Of a DNA stretch of 9,460 nt, positions 1 to 6,737 are shown one piece after another. The position numbers and the translations under genes are program-made. The notes below the pieces were generated by a model. The model saw only the letters and a list, made by a program, of their open reading frames with translations, ran no database searches and was not told the DNA's origin. Numbering within the stretch: the stretch's first letter is position 1; the number at the start of each line of letters is the position of its first letter. Origin of the DNA: Paracoccaceae bacterium (GTDB lineage: Bacteria > Pseudomonadota > Alphaproteobacteria > Rhodobacterales > Rhodobacteraceae); the NCBI GenBank assembly GCA_025458985.1, contig JALORM010000045.1, positions 1 to 9,460 of the forward strand, written 5' to 3'.

Positions 1-963
1 ACCAGCCCCTTCGCGGTGTCGGCGCCCGCGCAGACCGGCGCCGACGGCGACGCGCCGGGCTTTGCCAACTACGTGGGCAGCCCGGTCGCCAAGACCGGCT
101 TCCACGCGCTCGACACGGTCGACCTCTTCAACCTGATGCTGCTGCCCGCCGACGGCGCGATGACCGACGCCCAGCGCCGCCAGCTGTGGGGGCCGGCCTC
201 GATCTACTGCCAGGCGCGGCGCGCCTTCCTGCTGATCGACGCGCCCGACGCCTGGACCGACGCCGACGGCCTGCCGGCGGTCGTGCAGAACACCGACGAC
301 ATCAACAACCTGCGCGCCACCGTGGTGAAGGACCACAGCGCCGTGTTCTACCCCAAGCTCCTGTGGAACGATGCGGGCACGCTGCGCCGGGTCGGCCCGA
401 CCGGCGCGATCGCGGGGCTGATGGCGCGCACCGACGCCACCCGCGGCGTCTGGAAGGCTCCCGCCGGCACCGAGGCCGACCTGCGCGGCATCGCGGGCCT
501 GGGGCTGAAGCTGACCGACCTCGAGAACGGGGTCCTGAACAAGCTGGGCGTCAACTGCGCGCGGACCTTCGTCTCGGGCCATGTCAACTGGGGCGCGCGG
601 ACCATGGACGGGGCCGACGACCTGGGGTCGGAATGGAAGTACATCCCGATCCGCCGGCTTGCCCTCATGATCGAGGAATCGCTCTACCGCGGAACGCAGT
701 GGGTGGTGTTCGAGCCGAACGACGAGCCGCTCTGGGCGAAGATCCGGCTGAACGTCGGGGTCTTCATGAACGGCCTGTTCCGGCAGGGCGCCTTCCAGGG
801 CTCCAGCCGGTCCGAGGCGTTCTTCGTCAAGTGCGACGGCGAGACGACGACCCAGGCCGACCGCAACCTCGGGATCGTCAACATCGAGGTGGGCTTCGCG
901 CCGCTGAAGCCGGCCGAGTTCGTCGTCATCACCATCCAGCAGATCGCGGGCGACCTGTCCTGA
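1..963 (+). CDS. Contractile tail sheath protein, C-terminal part (5' end outside window)
   Basis: This is the outer sheath subunit, which polymerises around the inner tube and contracts to drive it forward. The reading frame is open from base 1 to a TGA at 961-963 (320 codons). A GTG at 16 could be read as a start but lies inside the domain with no ribosome site, so the gene is called as truncated by the window edge. The last ~150 residues carry the conserved sheath C-terminal fold: the segment around CARTFVSGH (from about 556), NWGARTM, EWKYIPIRRL (631-660), IEESLYRGTQWVVFEPN (670-720) and a final strand VGFAPLKPAEFVVITIQQ before the stop. In this family the C-terminal domain faces the tube and its terminal strand takes part in inter-subunit weaving (known of the family). 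The tube gene follows 50 bases later, the usual sheath-tube order. Additional sheath paralogues could lie upstream. Confidence 0.93.
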   Translation, partial: TSPFAVSAPAQTGADGDAPGFANYVGSPVAKTGFHALDTVDLFNLMLLPADGAMTDAQRRQLWGPASIYCQARRAFLLIDAPDAWTDADGLPAVVQNTDDINNLRATVVKDHSAVFYPKLLWNDAGTLRRVGPTGAIAGLMARTDATRGVWKAPAGTEADLRGIAGLGLKLTDLENGVLNKLGVNCARTFVSGHVNWGARTMDGADDLGSEWKYIPIRRLALMIEESLYRGTQWVVFEPNDEPLWAKIRLNVGVFMNGLFRQGAFQGSSRSEAFFVKCDGETTTQADRNLGIVNIEVGFAPLKPAEFVVITIQQIAGDLS

Positions 964-975
964 CCTGAGCCCCAG

Positions 976-988
976 GGCCCGGCGGGCC
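976..988 (+). other. Short GC hairpin between sheath and tube genes
   Basis: A perfect 5-bp inverted repeat, GGCCC (976-980) and GGGCC (984-988) with a three-base loop, lies in the only sizeable intergenic gap. It has no following T-run, so it is not a convincing intrinsic terminator. It could protect the 3' end of a processed sheath transcript or mean nothing, since short GC palindromes are frequent in DNA of this composition. Confidence 0.25.
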
Positions 989-997
989 GCATGAAGC

Positions 998-1005
998 AGA
1001 AAGGA
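998..1005 (+). promoter_or_regulatory. Strong ribosome binding site of the tube gene
   Basis: AGAAAGGA ends 8 bases before the ATG at 1014 and sits in a short A-rich pocket (about 991-1013) inside otherwise very GC-rich DNA. It is among the best-exposed ribosome sites in the window, fitting a structural protein needed in many copies. Confidence 0.6.
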
Positions 1006-1013
1006 TTTCCGAC

Positions 1014-1535
1014 ATGGCGAAGGGTTTCGTGACCAACGCGCACCGGACCGACCCCTACAAGGCGTTCAAGTTCCGGGTGCTGTGGGACCAGAAGGTGGTG
1101 ATGGGGGTGTCGAAGGTCAGCGCGCTCAAGCGCACGACCGAGGTCGTCACCCACCGCGACGGCGGCGACAACTCGTCGGACCGCAAGTCGCCCGGGCGCA
1201 CCACCTACGAGGCGGTGACGATGGAGCGCGGCATCACCCACGACCGCGAGTTCGAGGCCTGGGCGAACAAGGTCCATCCCACGGCAGGCGACGCCTCGAT
1301 GGACCTTGTGGGCTACAAGAAGAACCTCACGCTCGAGGTGCTGAACGAACGCGGGCACGTGGCGATGCGCTATGCGCTGCTGAACTGCTGGGTCAGCGAG
1401 TTCACCGCCGTCCCCGACCTGGACGCGAACGCGAATGCGGTCGCCATCGAGTCGATCAAGATCGAGATGGAGGGCTGGGAGCGCGACGTCGAGACGAAGG
1501 AGCCCGACGAGGCGAGCCCGGTGCCCGCCGCCTGA
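1014..1535 (+). CDS. Inner tail tube protein (T4 gp19-like / Afp1-Afp5 family)
   Basis: The 173-residue protein is the likely subunit of the rigid inner tube, which stacks as hexameric rings inside the sheath. Hallmarks of the T4 gp19-like tube family are visible in order: an N-terminal FRVLWD strand (about residues 20-25), a VSKVSALKRTTEVV segment (33-46), a central loop leading to YEAVTMERGITHDREFEAWAN (65-85), a strand LTLEVLNERG, and the closing AIESIKIEMEGWER (about 143-156). The length is slightly above the ~150-residue Afp1-type tube proteins because of an acidic/proline tail (ETKEPDEASPVPAA) of unknown use. The ATG is chosen for its strong ribosome site 8 bases upstream. Only one tube gene is present in this window, whereas Afp-type systems usually encode two or more; another could lie outside. 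It is followed by a 26-base gap. Confidence 0.93.
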   Translation: MAKGFVTNAHRTDPYKAFKFRVLWDQKVVMGVSKVSALKRTTEVVTHRDGGDNSSDRKSPGRTTYEAVTMERGITHDREFEAWANKVHPTAGDASMDLVGYKKNLTLEVLNERGHVAMRYALLNCWVSEFTAVPDLDANANAVAIESIKIEMEGWERDVETKEPDEASPVPAA

Positions 1536-1561
1536 CCGGGTGACGCGGTGGGGGGCCAGAC

Positions 1562-2353
1562 ATGACGGCACGTGCGGACCTGAGCATCCTTCCCGGCGGC
1601 GCGGGCGCCGCGGGCCTCGGGCCGCTGCGGTTCCGCGGCCTCGGCCGGGCGGGGGATCTCGATCTCGACTTCGCCGATCCCGACCGGCCACGACTGGTGA
1701 CGGCGGTGCTCGCAGCCTGCGCCGAGCCTGCCTGCGGCGACGACCCGATCTGGGCGCTGACGCTGGCTGCGCGCATCGGCGGGCTGCTGGCGGTCTGGTC
1801 CGCCGCCTCGGGCGACGACCTGCTGGAACTGCGCCTGCGCTGTCCCGGTGCGGGCTGCGGCGCCGACCTCGAGGCCGGACTGCCGGTCACGGCGCTGGTC
1901 GATCTGGCGCGCGAGGCCGAGGCGGCGCCCGTGCTCGAGCTGCCCGACGGGTTGCGTCTGCGCCGTCCGACGGGCGCCGACCAGCGGCTCTGGCGCCGCA
2001 CGCCCGAGCGCGACCCCGAGGGGGCGATCCTTGCCACGCTGACGCTTGCCGGGCAGCTGCCCGATACGCGCGAGGCCCGCGTCGAGCTAGCCGAGCAGAT
2101 GGCCGAGTTCGACCCGCTGCCGGCCTTTGCGGTGACGATCCGCTGCCCCGACTGTGGACGCGAGTCGACGATCCCCGCCGATCTCGAGGCCGAGTGCCTG
2201 GCCCGCCTCGCGCGGGTGCAGGACCGGCTCTTCGCCGATGTCGACGCGCTCGCCCGCCGCTACGGCTGGACCGACGCGGCGATCCTGGACATGCCGGCGC
2301 GCCGGCGGGCGCGCTATCTCGCGATGGCAGAGGCCGAAGGGGGCTGGCCATGA
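1562..2353 (+). CDS. Putative baseplate/hub assembly protein with paired CXnC motifs (T4 gp26-like)
   Basis: This 263-residue cytoplasmic-looking protein has no signal peptide or membrane segment. It carries two separated cysteine pairs, C94-x4-C99 (RCPGAGCGADLE) and C195-x2-C198 (RCPDCGREST). Each is flanked by a beta-strand and followed by a similar acidic/leucine run, so the two may combine into one zinc-ribbon-like site. Proteins of this size and cysteine pattern next to tube genes in phage tails and eCIS loci are generally assigned to the T4 gp26-like baseplate family (annotated as baseplate hub assembly chaperone); that assignment is from memory of the family and moderately certain. Residues 205-255 are largely helical and end in DMPARRRARYLAMAEAE, a pattern resembling the C-termini of phage tail assembly chaperones. 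The ATG is the only usable start because an in-frame TGA lies at 1541-1543; a GGTGGGG ribosome site lies about 6 bases upstream. The stop overlaps the next start (ATGA). Confidence 0.6.
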   Translation: MTARADLSILPGGAGAAGLGPLRFRGLGRAGDLDLDFADPDRPRLVTAVLAACAEPACGDDPIWALTLAARIGGLLAVWSAASGDDLLELRLRCPGAGCGADLEAGLPVTALVDLAREAEAAPVLELPDGLRLRRPTGADQRLWRRTPERDPEGAILATLTLAGQLPDTREARVELAEQMAEFDPLPAFAVTIRCPDCGRESTIPADLEAECLARLARVQDRLFADVDALARRYGWTDAAILDMPARRRARYLAMAEAEGGWP

Positions 2354-3210
2354 CCGGCTACTTCGCCCGCCTCGCCGCCCAGACGGGCCTGATCCCCGAG
2401 GCGCCGCCCCTGCCCCTGCCCGCATCCGGCCTGCCGCCGGAGGTCGAGGTGGTCGAGACCGTGGTCGAGGCGGTTCCCCCGACGACGCAGGACGCGGCAC
2501 CCCTGCCGCCTGCGCCCGGGGCGGCGGCAGCGCCGGAGGTGCTTGTCGAACGCGTGGCATTCGAGGATGCGCCCCCTCTGCCACGCGGCGACGCCCCCGC
2601 CCGCGCCGCGCCGCCCGTGGCGGATGCGGTCCGGTCCTTGCCGCCAGTCCCGGCACAACCGCCCACGGCCGTTCCGGAAGCGTCGGTCGGGGCCGCGCCG
2701 GCGGCCGAGGCTGCTCCCCGGCCCGAGGCGCTGCGCGAGATGCGCATCCGTCAGGTCCTGGAGTGGGTCGCCGCGAACGACCGGCCGCGCCCGCCGCCCG
2801 AGACCGAGGCGCCGGCCCAGCCCCGCGACGCAGCGCCGCCGGCAGCGTCGCCGCCGGCCCGCCCGGCCGGTCCGCCGCCGGACCTGCCCGCGCTCGAAAT
2901 CGCCCTCCCGCCGGCACCTGCGCCCATGCCCGGGCGCCGCCCGCCTGCGCCCGCCGCCACCGCTCCGGTGCCCCAGGCTGGACCTGCGCCCCGCTCGGTG
3001 CCGGCACCCGCGGCACCGCCACAGGCCGAGGCGCGGATCGTGGAAGAGCGTGTCGACATCTCGATCGGCACGATCCGGCTTGAGGTGACGCCGCCTCCCG
3101 CCGCCGCCACCCGCCGCGTACCCCTCGCCCCGCCCTTGCCCGAGCCCCGTCCCTCCACGCCGCCCGCCGATCCCTTCGGTCGCCTGCGCCGGCGCTACCT
3201 GAGGTTCTGA
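2350..3210 (+). CDS. Proline/alanine-rich eCIS-associated protein of unknown function
   Basis: The protein has 286 residues. About 72 are proline and alanine is about as common, so most of it should be disordered. Three ordered islands stand out: an N-terminal amphipathic stretch FARLAAQTGL (5-14), a helix around LREMRIRQVLEWVAAND (128-144), and a strand segment ARIVEERVDISIGTIRLEV (228-246), followed by a basic C-terminus PFGRLRRRYLRF. Proteins with a conserved N-terminal segment and an IGxIxxEV-like C-terminal strand joined by a proline linker recur in eCIS and related tail loci (family impression, not searched). No function is established. The start at 2350 overlaps the previous stop by four bases and has an AGGGGG site 6 bases upstream; an open frame extends upstream to 1435 only because it shadows the previous gene. 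It could act as a flexible tether or scaffold during baseplate assembly (inference). Confidence 0.75.
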   Translation: MTGYFARLAAQTGLIPEAPPLPLPASGLPPEVEVVETVVEAVPPTTQDAAPLPPAPGAAAAPEVLVERVAFEDAPPLPRGDAPARAAPPVADAVRSLPPVPAQPPTAVPEASVGAAPAAEAAPRPEALREMRIRQVLEWVAANDRPRPPPETEAPAQPRDAAPPAASPPARPAGPPPDLPALEIALPPAPAPMPGRRPPAPAATAPVPQAGPAPRSVPAPAAPPQAEARIVEERVDISIGTIRLEVTPPPAAATRRVPLAPPLPEPRPSTPPADPFGRLRRRYLRF

Positions 3211-3213
3211 GCC

Positions 3214-4392
3214 ATGGCGCAGGCGGATTCCCATCGGGCGATCGGAGCGGTGACGAGGCTCCTGCGCGACCACCTCACCCGCCGCGGATTCGAGGTGAGC
3301 GTGGGCAAGCCCGAGGAAGCCGCCGATGCCAACGGCAACGCAAAGCTGAACCTCTTCCTCTACGAGCTGACCGTCGACGGCCCGATGCGCAACGTCTCGC
3401 TGGAGCCTGGACGCCCGCCCCCCGTATGGCTGGTGTTGCGCTACCTGCTGACCGCCTTCGACGACACCGAGCTTTCCGACAGCCCGGCCGCGCACGAGCT
3501 TCTGGGGCGCGGCATGATGGCGCTCGACGCGCTCAACTACCTCAGGCTCGACGGCGCCGTCGACCTCGACGTGCGCCGGGCGCTGGAACTCAACCCCGAG
3601 CCCCTGAAGATCACCTTCGACGACAGCGGATCGGACCTTCTGTCCAAGCTGATGCAGGGCTCGGAAGAGACCTATCGGCTGTCCGCCGCGGTGCAGGTCC
3701 GCCCGGTCCTGCTGCTGCCGGCCGAGCGCGAGCCGTCCAGCCTGCTCGTCGGCGTCGACTACAGCCGGAGCCCCCCGGTGGCGATCCGCGAGGAGGGCCT
3801 TCGCATCGAGGCGATCCCCAGCCTCGGGCCGGTGCTGGAGCGGGTCGAGCCCGAGGCGGCCGAACCGGGCGAACGGGTCACGCTCTATGGCACCGACCTG
3901 CACCTTGCCGGGCTCGAAGCTGCGCTCGGGCCGCAGGTCCTGCGGGTGACGGCGCAGTTCCCCGACCGCATGACGGTCGAGGTCGAGGGCACGCCGACCG
4001 ACGGCGGGGCGGTGGGGCCGATCGCGGCAGGGCGGTCGATCTCGGCGGGCGCGCATCCGCTGGTCGTGCGCCGGACGATCGGGAGCGGCAAGGTCCGCGG
4101 CTCGAACCTCGTCGGCCTCGGGCTCCGGCCGGTCGTGACGGGGGCGGCGCTGAACGGCGCGGACCTCGTGCTGACGGGGCGCCTCCTCGGCGGCGTCGAC
4201 GACGACGTGGTGGTGACGCTCCTGCGCGATGGCGCCCCGGTGCGGAGCTTCGAGGCCGTGACGCCCGGCGCGAACCAGCAGAGCCTGACGGTGCCGGGCG
4301 TGACCGTCGTCGGCGCGGGCACGTACCTGGCGATGCTGCGCGTGAACGGCCAGCAGGCGCGGATCGCGCCGCTGGTCACGGTGCCGCCATGA
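3214..4392 (+). CDS. DUF4255 / Pvc16-like tail completion (terminator) protein with Ig-like C-terminal domains
   Basis: This 392-residue protein is likely to cap the distal end of the sheath-tube shaft, as Afp16 does (Afp16 is reported to set particle length). The N-terminal domain (about residues 9-185) matches the Pvc16_N/DUF4255 pattern: IGAVTRLLRDHL, then LNLFLYELTVDGPMRN (45-60), PPVWLVLRYLLTAF (69-82) and LLGRGMMALDALNYL (96-110). After it, residues about 205-300 (LERVEPEAAEPGERVTLYGTDL) and 305-391 (VTGAALNGADLVLTGRLL) look like two IPT/TIG or Ig-like beta domains. The typical Afp16 is shorter, so these domains are an extension that could decorate the cap or contact the cell envelope (inference). 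The ATG at 3214 lies three bases after the previous stop; the stop overlaps the ATPase start (ATGA), which implies translational coupling. Confidence 0.87.
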   Translation: MAQADSHRAIGAVTRLLRDHLTRRGFEVSVGKPEEAADANGNAKLNLFLYELTVDGPMRNVSLEPGRPPPVWLVLRYLLTAFDDTELSDSPAAHELLGRGMMALDALNYLRLDGAVDLDVRRALELNPEPLKITFDDSGSDLLSKLMQGSEETYRLSAAVQVRPVLLLPAEREPSSLLVGVDYSRSPPVAIREEGLRIEAIPSLGPVLERVEPEAAEPGERVTLYGTDLHLAGLEAALGPQVLRVTAQFPDRMTVEVEGTPTDGGAVGPIAAGRSISAGAHPLVVRRTIGSGKVRGSNLVGLGLRPVVTGAALNGADLVLTGRLLGGVDDDVVVTLLRDGAPVRSFEAVTPGANQQSLTVPGVTVVGAGTYLAMLRVNGQQARIAPLVTVPP

Positions 4393-6485
4393 GCGCCCGG
4401 CTGCGTCCGCCCCCCGCCCCACCTGCGGGCTTCGCGCCGCGCATCGCCGTGGGCGACCCCTTCGCGCGGGTCTGGCTTGCCGGCGCGACGCTCAGGCTCC
4501 GGCGCGAGGTGGCCTGGCTCTGGCACGAACGGGGCACGCTGCACGGGCTGCAGGGCGGCGGCACGCTGCCGCCGATGATCGACCCGCTGAGCGAGGCGCT
4601 CGACCTCAACCGCTATGACGACGACCGCGCCGCCTTCTTCGCCGCCGACCCGGCCGCGTGCTACCTGACCGAACGGATTGCCGCGCTGGCCCTGCCGAAG
4701 GGCAAGCCGCCCCGCGGCGGCTTCGGCTGGCTGGCGGCGGAGCTGTCGCTGTCCGACGCCGCCTGCTTCGTGCTTGCGCTCGCCCTCGGCGGGGCGGTCG
4801 ACAGCGCGCGCGGCGCGGTGGTGGCGGCGGTGCAGAACGCGCCCGAGGCGCGCGATCCGACGCTGGCGCTGGCGCAGCGCCTCTGGGACCGGCCGGAAGA
4901 GGTGCTGCCGCTCTTGGACCCCGCGCACCCGCTGGTCGCCACGGGGGTGCTGGCCGCGCCGGGCGGCTGGGACGCGCCGCTTTCGGTCGCCCCGGTGGTG
5001 GCGCGCCAGCTTCTCTTCCCCGAAGCCCCGCCCCCCGCCGCGCTTGCACCCGTGGCCCCGCCGGTGCCCGCGATGGAGGGCGAGGCCGTGGCGCTTGCCG
5101 TCGCGCGGCTCAAGTCCCGGGGCGGGGCGCAGGCAGTGCTGGTGCCGCTGGTCGCACCGGACGACGGGCCGCACGCGGCGGCGGCGGCCTCGATCGCGAA
5201 GGGCGCGGGGCTCGACCTTCTGGCGCTGCGCGGGGCGGGCGAGGCCGGACCGCTGCTGACCGTGGCCTGGTTGCGCGGGGCGGCGGTGCTGGCGCCTCTT
5301 TCCGCCCTGACCGGGCCGGACGGGCGCCCGCAGCTGCCCGCGCCGGGCCTGCCCGTGGTCGCCTTCCTCGCCATGGGGCCGTCCGACCGCACGAACGCCC
5401 TGCCCCGGCGCGAGACACTTCCGCGCGTCGTGCTCGACCCGCTCGGCTACCAGGGCCGGCTCGAGGCCTGGCGCCGGGCCCTGCCCGAGGTCTGGGCCGG
5501 CGACGAAGGCCGCTCGGCACTGGCCGAGTGCGCCCGCCGGTTCGCCTGCGAAGAGGCCGCCATCGGCCGGATCGCGGCCTCGGTCCGCGCGATGGGCCGC
5601 ACCATCGACCGCGCCGCGCTGTTCGCCGCCTGCCGGGCCGACCTCGACCTCGGCGACCTTGCCCAGCCGGTCCGCCCGCGCTTCAAGCTGAAGGAACTGA
5701 TGCTGCCGCCGCGCCAGTCGGGCCAGATCCGGGCGCTGATCCGGGCGCTCGGCGCGCTTGGCACCGTGCACATGGACTGGGGCACGGCGCGGGCCTGGAA
5801 CGAAAGCGGGCTGTCGGTCCTGTTCTCGGGCCCGCCCGGCACCGGCAAGACCATGGCGGCCGAGGCAATCGCGGCCGAGGTCGGGATGCCGATGTACCGC
5901 ATCGACCTCAGCCAGGTCGTCAACAAGTACATCGGCGAGACCGAGAAGAACCTCAGCCGCCTGTTCGATGCCGCCGACAGCGGCGACGCGATCCTGTTCT
6001 TCGACGAGGCCGACGCCCTCTTCGGCAAGCGCACCGAGGTGAAGGACGCCCACGACCGCTACGCCAACCTCGAGGTCAGCTACCTGCTGGAGCGGATGGA
6101 GCGGTTCAAGGGCATGGCGATCCTGGCCTCGAACCGCCGCAAGGACCTCGACGACGCCTTCCTGCGGCGGCTGCGCGCCATCGTGTCCTTCCCGCTGCCC
6201 GAGGCGCCGGAACGGCTGCGGATCTGGCGGGCGCTGCTGCCCGCGGGCGTGGACTGCTCGGCGCTCGACCTGCCCTTCCTGGCCGAGCGGCTGCCGCTGT
6301 CGGGAGGGCACATCCGCTCGGCCATCTTCAACGCCTGCCTGCAGAGCGTGCGGCCCGGCGAGGACCCGCGGCTCGAGATGCCCGAGGTCGTCCGCGCCGT
6401 GAAGGAAGAGTTCGACAAGCTCGGCCGGACGGTCAGCCTGGACCAGTTCGGCGCCTATGCGGGGGAGGTGCGCGATGACGGCTGA
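4389..6485 (+). CDS. AAA+ ATPase, Afp15-like, associated with contractile injection systems
   Basis: The protein has 698 residues. The C-terminal AAA+ module is complete: Walker A GPPGTGKT (residues 481-488, K487), the family motif KYIGETEKNL (513-522), Walker B ILFFDEAD (535-542), then ALFGKRTEVKDAHDRYAN, sensor-1 N582 in LASNRR, and DDAFLRRLR (588-596) holding the likely arginine finger. This is the signature of the ATPase encoded in nearly all eCIS loci, whose role is taken to be assembly or remodelling of the particle. The ~470 residues before it are mostly helical, with a proline/alanine linker near 215-230, and are likely to be the substrate or oligomerisation region. All nucleotide-binding residues are present, so the enzyme should be active. 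The ATG at 4389 overlaps the DUF4255 stop; the frame is open upstream to 3426 only as a shadow. No transmembrane segment is visible. Confidence 0.95.
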   Translation: MSARLRPPPAPPAGFAPRIAVGDPFARVWLAGATLRLRREVAWLWHERGTLHGLQGGGTLPPMIDPLSEALDLNRYDDDRAAFFAADPAACYLTERIAALALPKGKPPRGGFGWLAAELSLSDAACFVLALALGGAVDSARGAVVAAVQNAPEARDPTLALAQRLWDRPEEVLPLLDPAHPLVATGVLAAPGGWDAPLSVAPVVARQLLFPEAPPPAALAPVAPPVPAMEGEAVALAVARLKSRGGAQAVLVPLVAPDDGPHAAAAASIAKGAGLDLLALRGAGEAGPLLTVAWLRGAAVLAPLSALTGPDGRPQLPAPGLPVVAFLAMGPSDRTNALPRRETLPRVVLDPLGYQGRLEAWRRALPEVWAGDEGRSALAECARRFACEEAAIGRIAASVRAMGRTIDRAALFAACRADLDLGDLAQPVRPRFKLKELMLPPRQSGQIRALIRALGALGTVHMDWGTARAWNESGLSVLFSGPPGTGKTMAAEAIAAEVGMPMYRIDLSQVVNKYIGETEKNLSRLFDAADSGDAILFFDEADALFGKRTEVKDAHDRYANLEVSYLLERMERFKGMAILASNRRKDLDDAFLRRLRAIVSFPLPEAPERLRIWRALLPAGVDCSALDLPFLAERLPLSGGHIRSAIFNACLQSVRPGEDPRLEMPEVVRAVKEEFDKLGRTVSLDQFGAYAGEVRDDG

Positions 6486-6735
6486 AGGACGCCGCAGGAC
6501 GGTGCGGATCGACGGGCTCGACCTGCGCCTGTCGGGGGTGGAGCCGGGAGTGGCCCGCGCCGTTGCCGCTGCACTTCCCGCCGCCGTCGCGGCGGAGTTC
6601 GGGCGCGGTGGCGGAACCGAGGCGGGCGACCTCGGCCTGCCCGCCGGCGCGGGCAGCGCCGAGGTGACGCGGGCGCTTGCCCGCGAGATCGCCGGGCGCA
6701 TCCGCGCGCGCCTCGACCGGAACGGGGAGGGTTGA
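6475..6735 (+). CDS. Small eCIS-locus protein of unknown function
   Basis: The 86-residue protein starts at an ATG that overlaps the end of the ATPase gene by 11 bases, with a GGAGG site about 6 bases upstream (6464-6468). An alternative ATG at 6457 would add six residues but lacks that spacing. The sequence reads as strand (RTVRIDGLDLRLSG), helix (VARAVAAALPAAVAAEF), glycine-rich turn, strand (AGDLGLPAG), and helix (AEVTRALAREIAGRIRARLD), a compact alpha/beta layout. No cysteines, signal peptide or membrane span are seen. Small proteins of this shape occur beside the ATPase or CIS_tube gene in other eCIS loci (impression only). Its tight coupling to the ATPase gene makes it a candidate partner or baseplate accessory; no function can be assigned. 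Confidence 0.75.
   Translation: MTAEGRRRTVRIDGLDLRLSGVEPGVARAVAAALPAAVAAEFGRGGGTEAGDLGLPAGAGSAEVTRALAREIAGRIRARLDRNGEG
6724..6731 (+). promoter_or_regulatory. Ribosome binding site choosing ATG 6738
   Basis: GGGGAGGG lies 6 bases before the ATG at 6738. An in-frame TTG at 6732 directly abuts this purine run and would be too close to use it, so the ATG is preferred. The site lies inside the last codons of the small gene upstream. Confidence 0.6.
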
Positions 6736-6737
6736 GG

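Noticed and set aside
1..963. Gene start at the GTG at 16
   Set aside because: The frame is open to base 1, the sequence around it is internal to a sheath domain, and no ribosome site is present; the gene is truncated by the window.
991..1032. A 13-codon possible leader peptide overlapping the tube start
   Set aside because: No ribosome site precedes its ATG, and it is most simply the tube gene's own ribosome site region read in another frame.
2350..3210. Proline-rich gene as a non-coding GC-rich spacer
   Set aside because: It has a proper start with overlap, a ribosome site, a sustained frame, ordered islands and a stop three bases before the next gene; a real coding sequence is more likely.
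3426..4388. Apparent 321-codon N-terminal extension of the ATPase
   Set aside because: It overlaps the DUF4255 gene in another frame and has R/G/A-rich shadow composition. The ATG at 4389 with ATGA overlap is the real start.
2314..4422. Minus-strand open frame of 702 codons
   Set aside because: Same reason: it covers the proline-rich and DUF4255 genes on the opposite strand, with arginine/glycine-rich composition and no domain or ribosome site.
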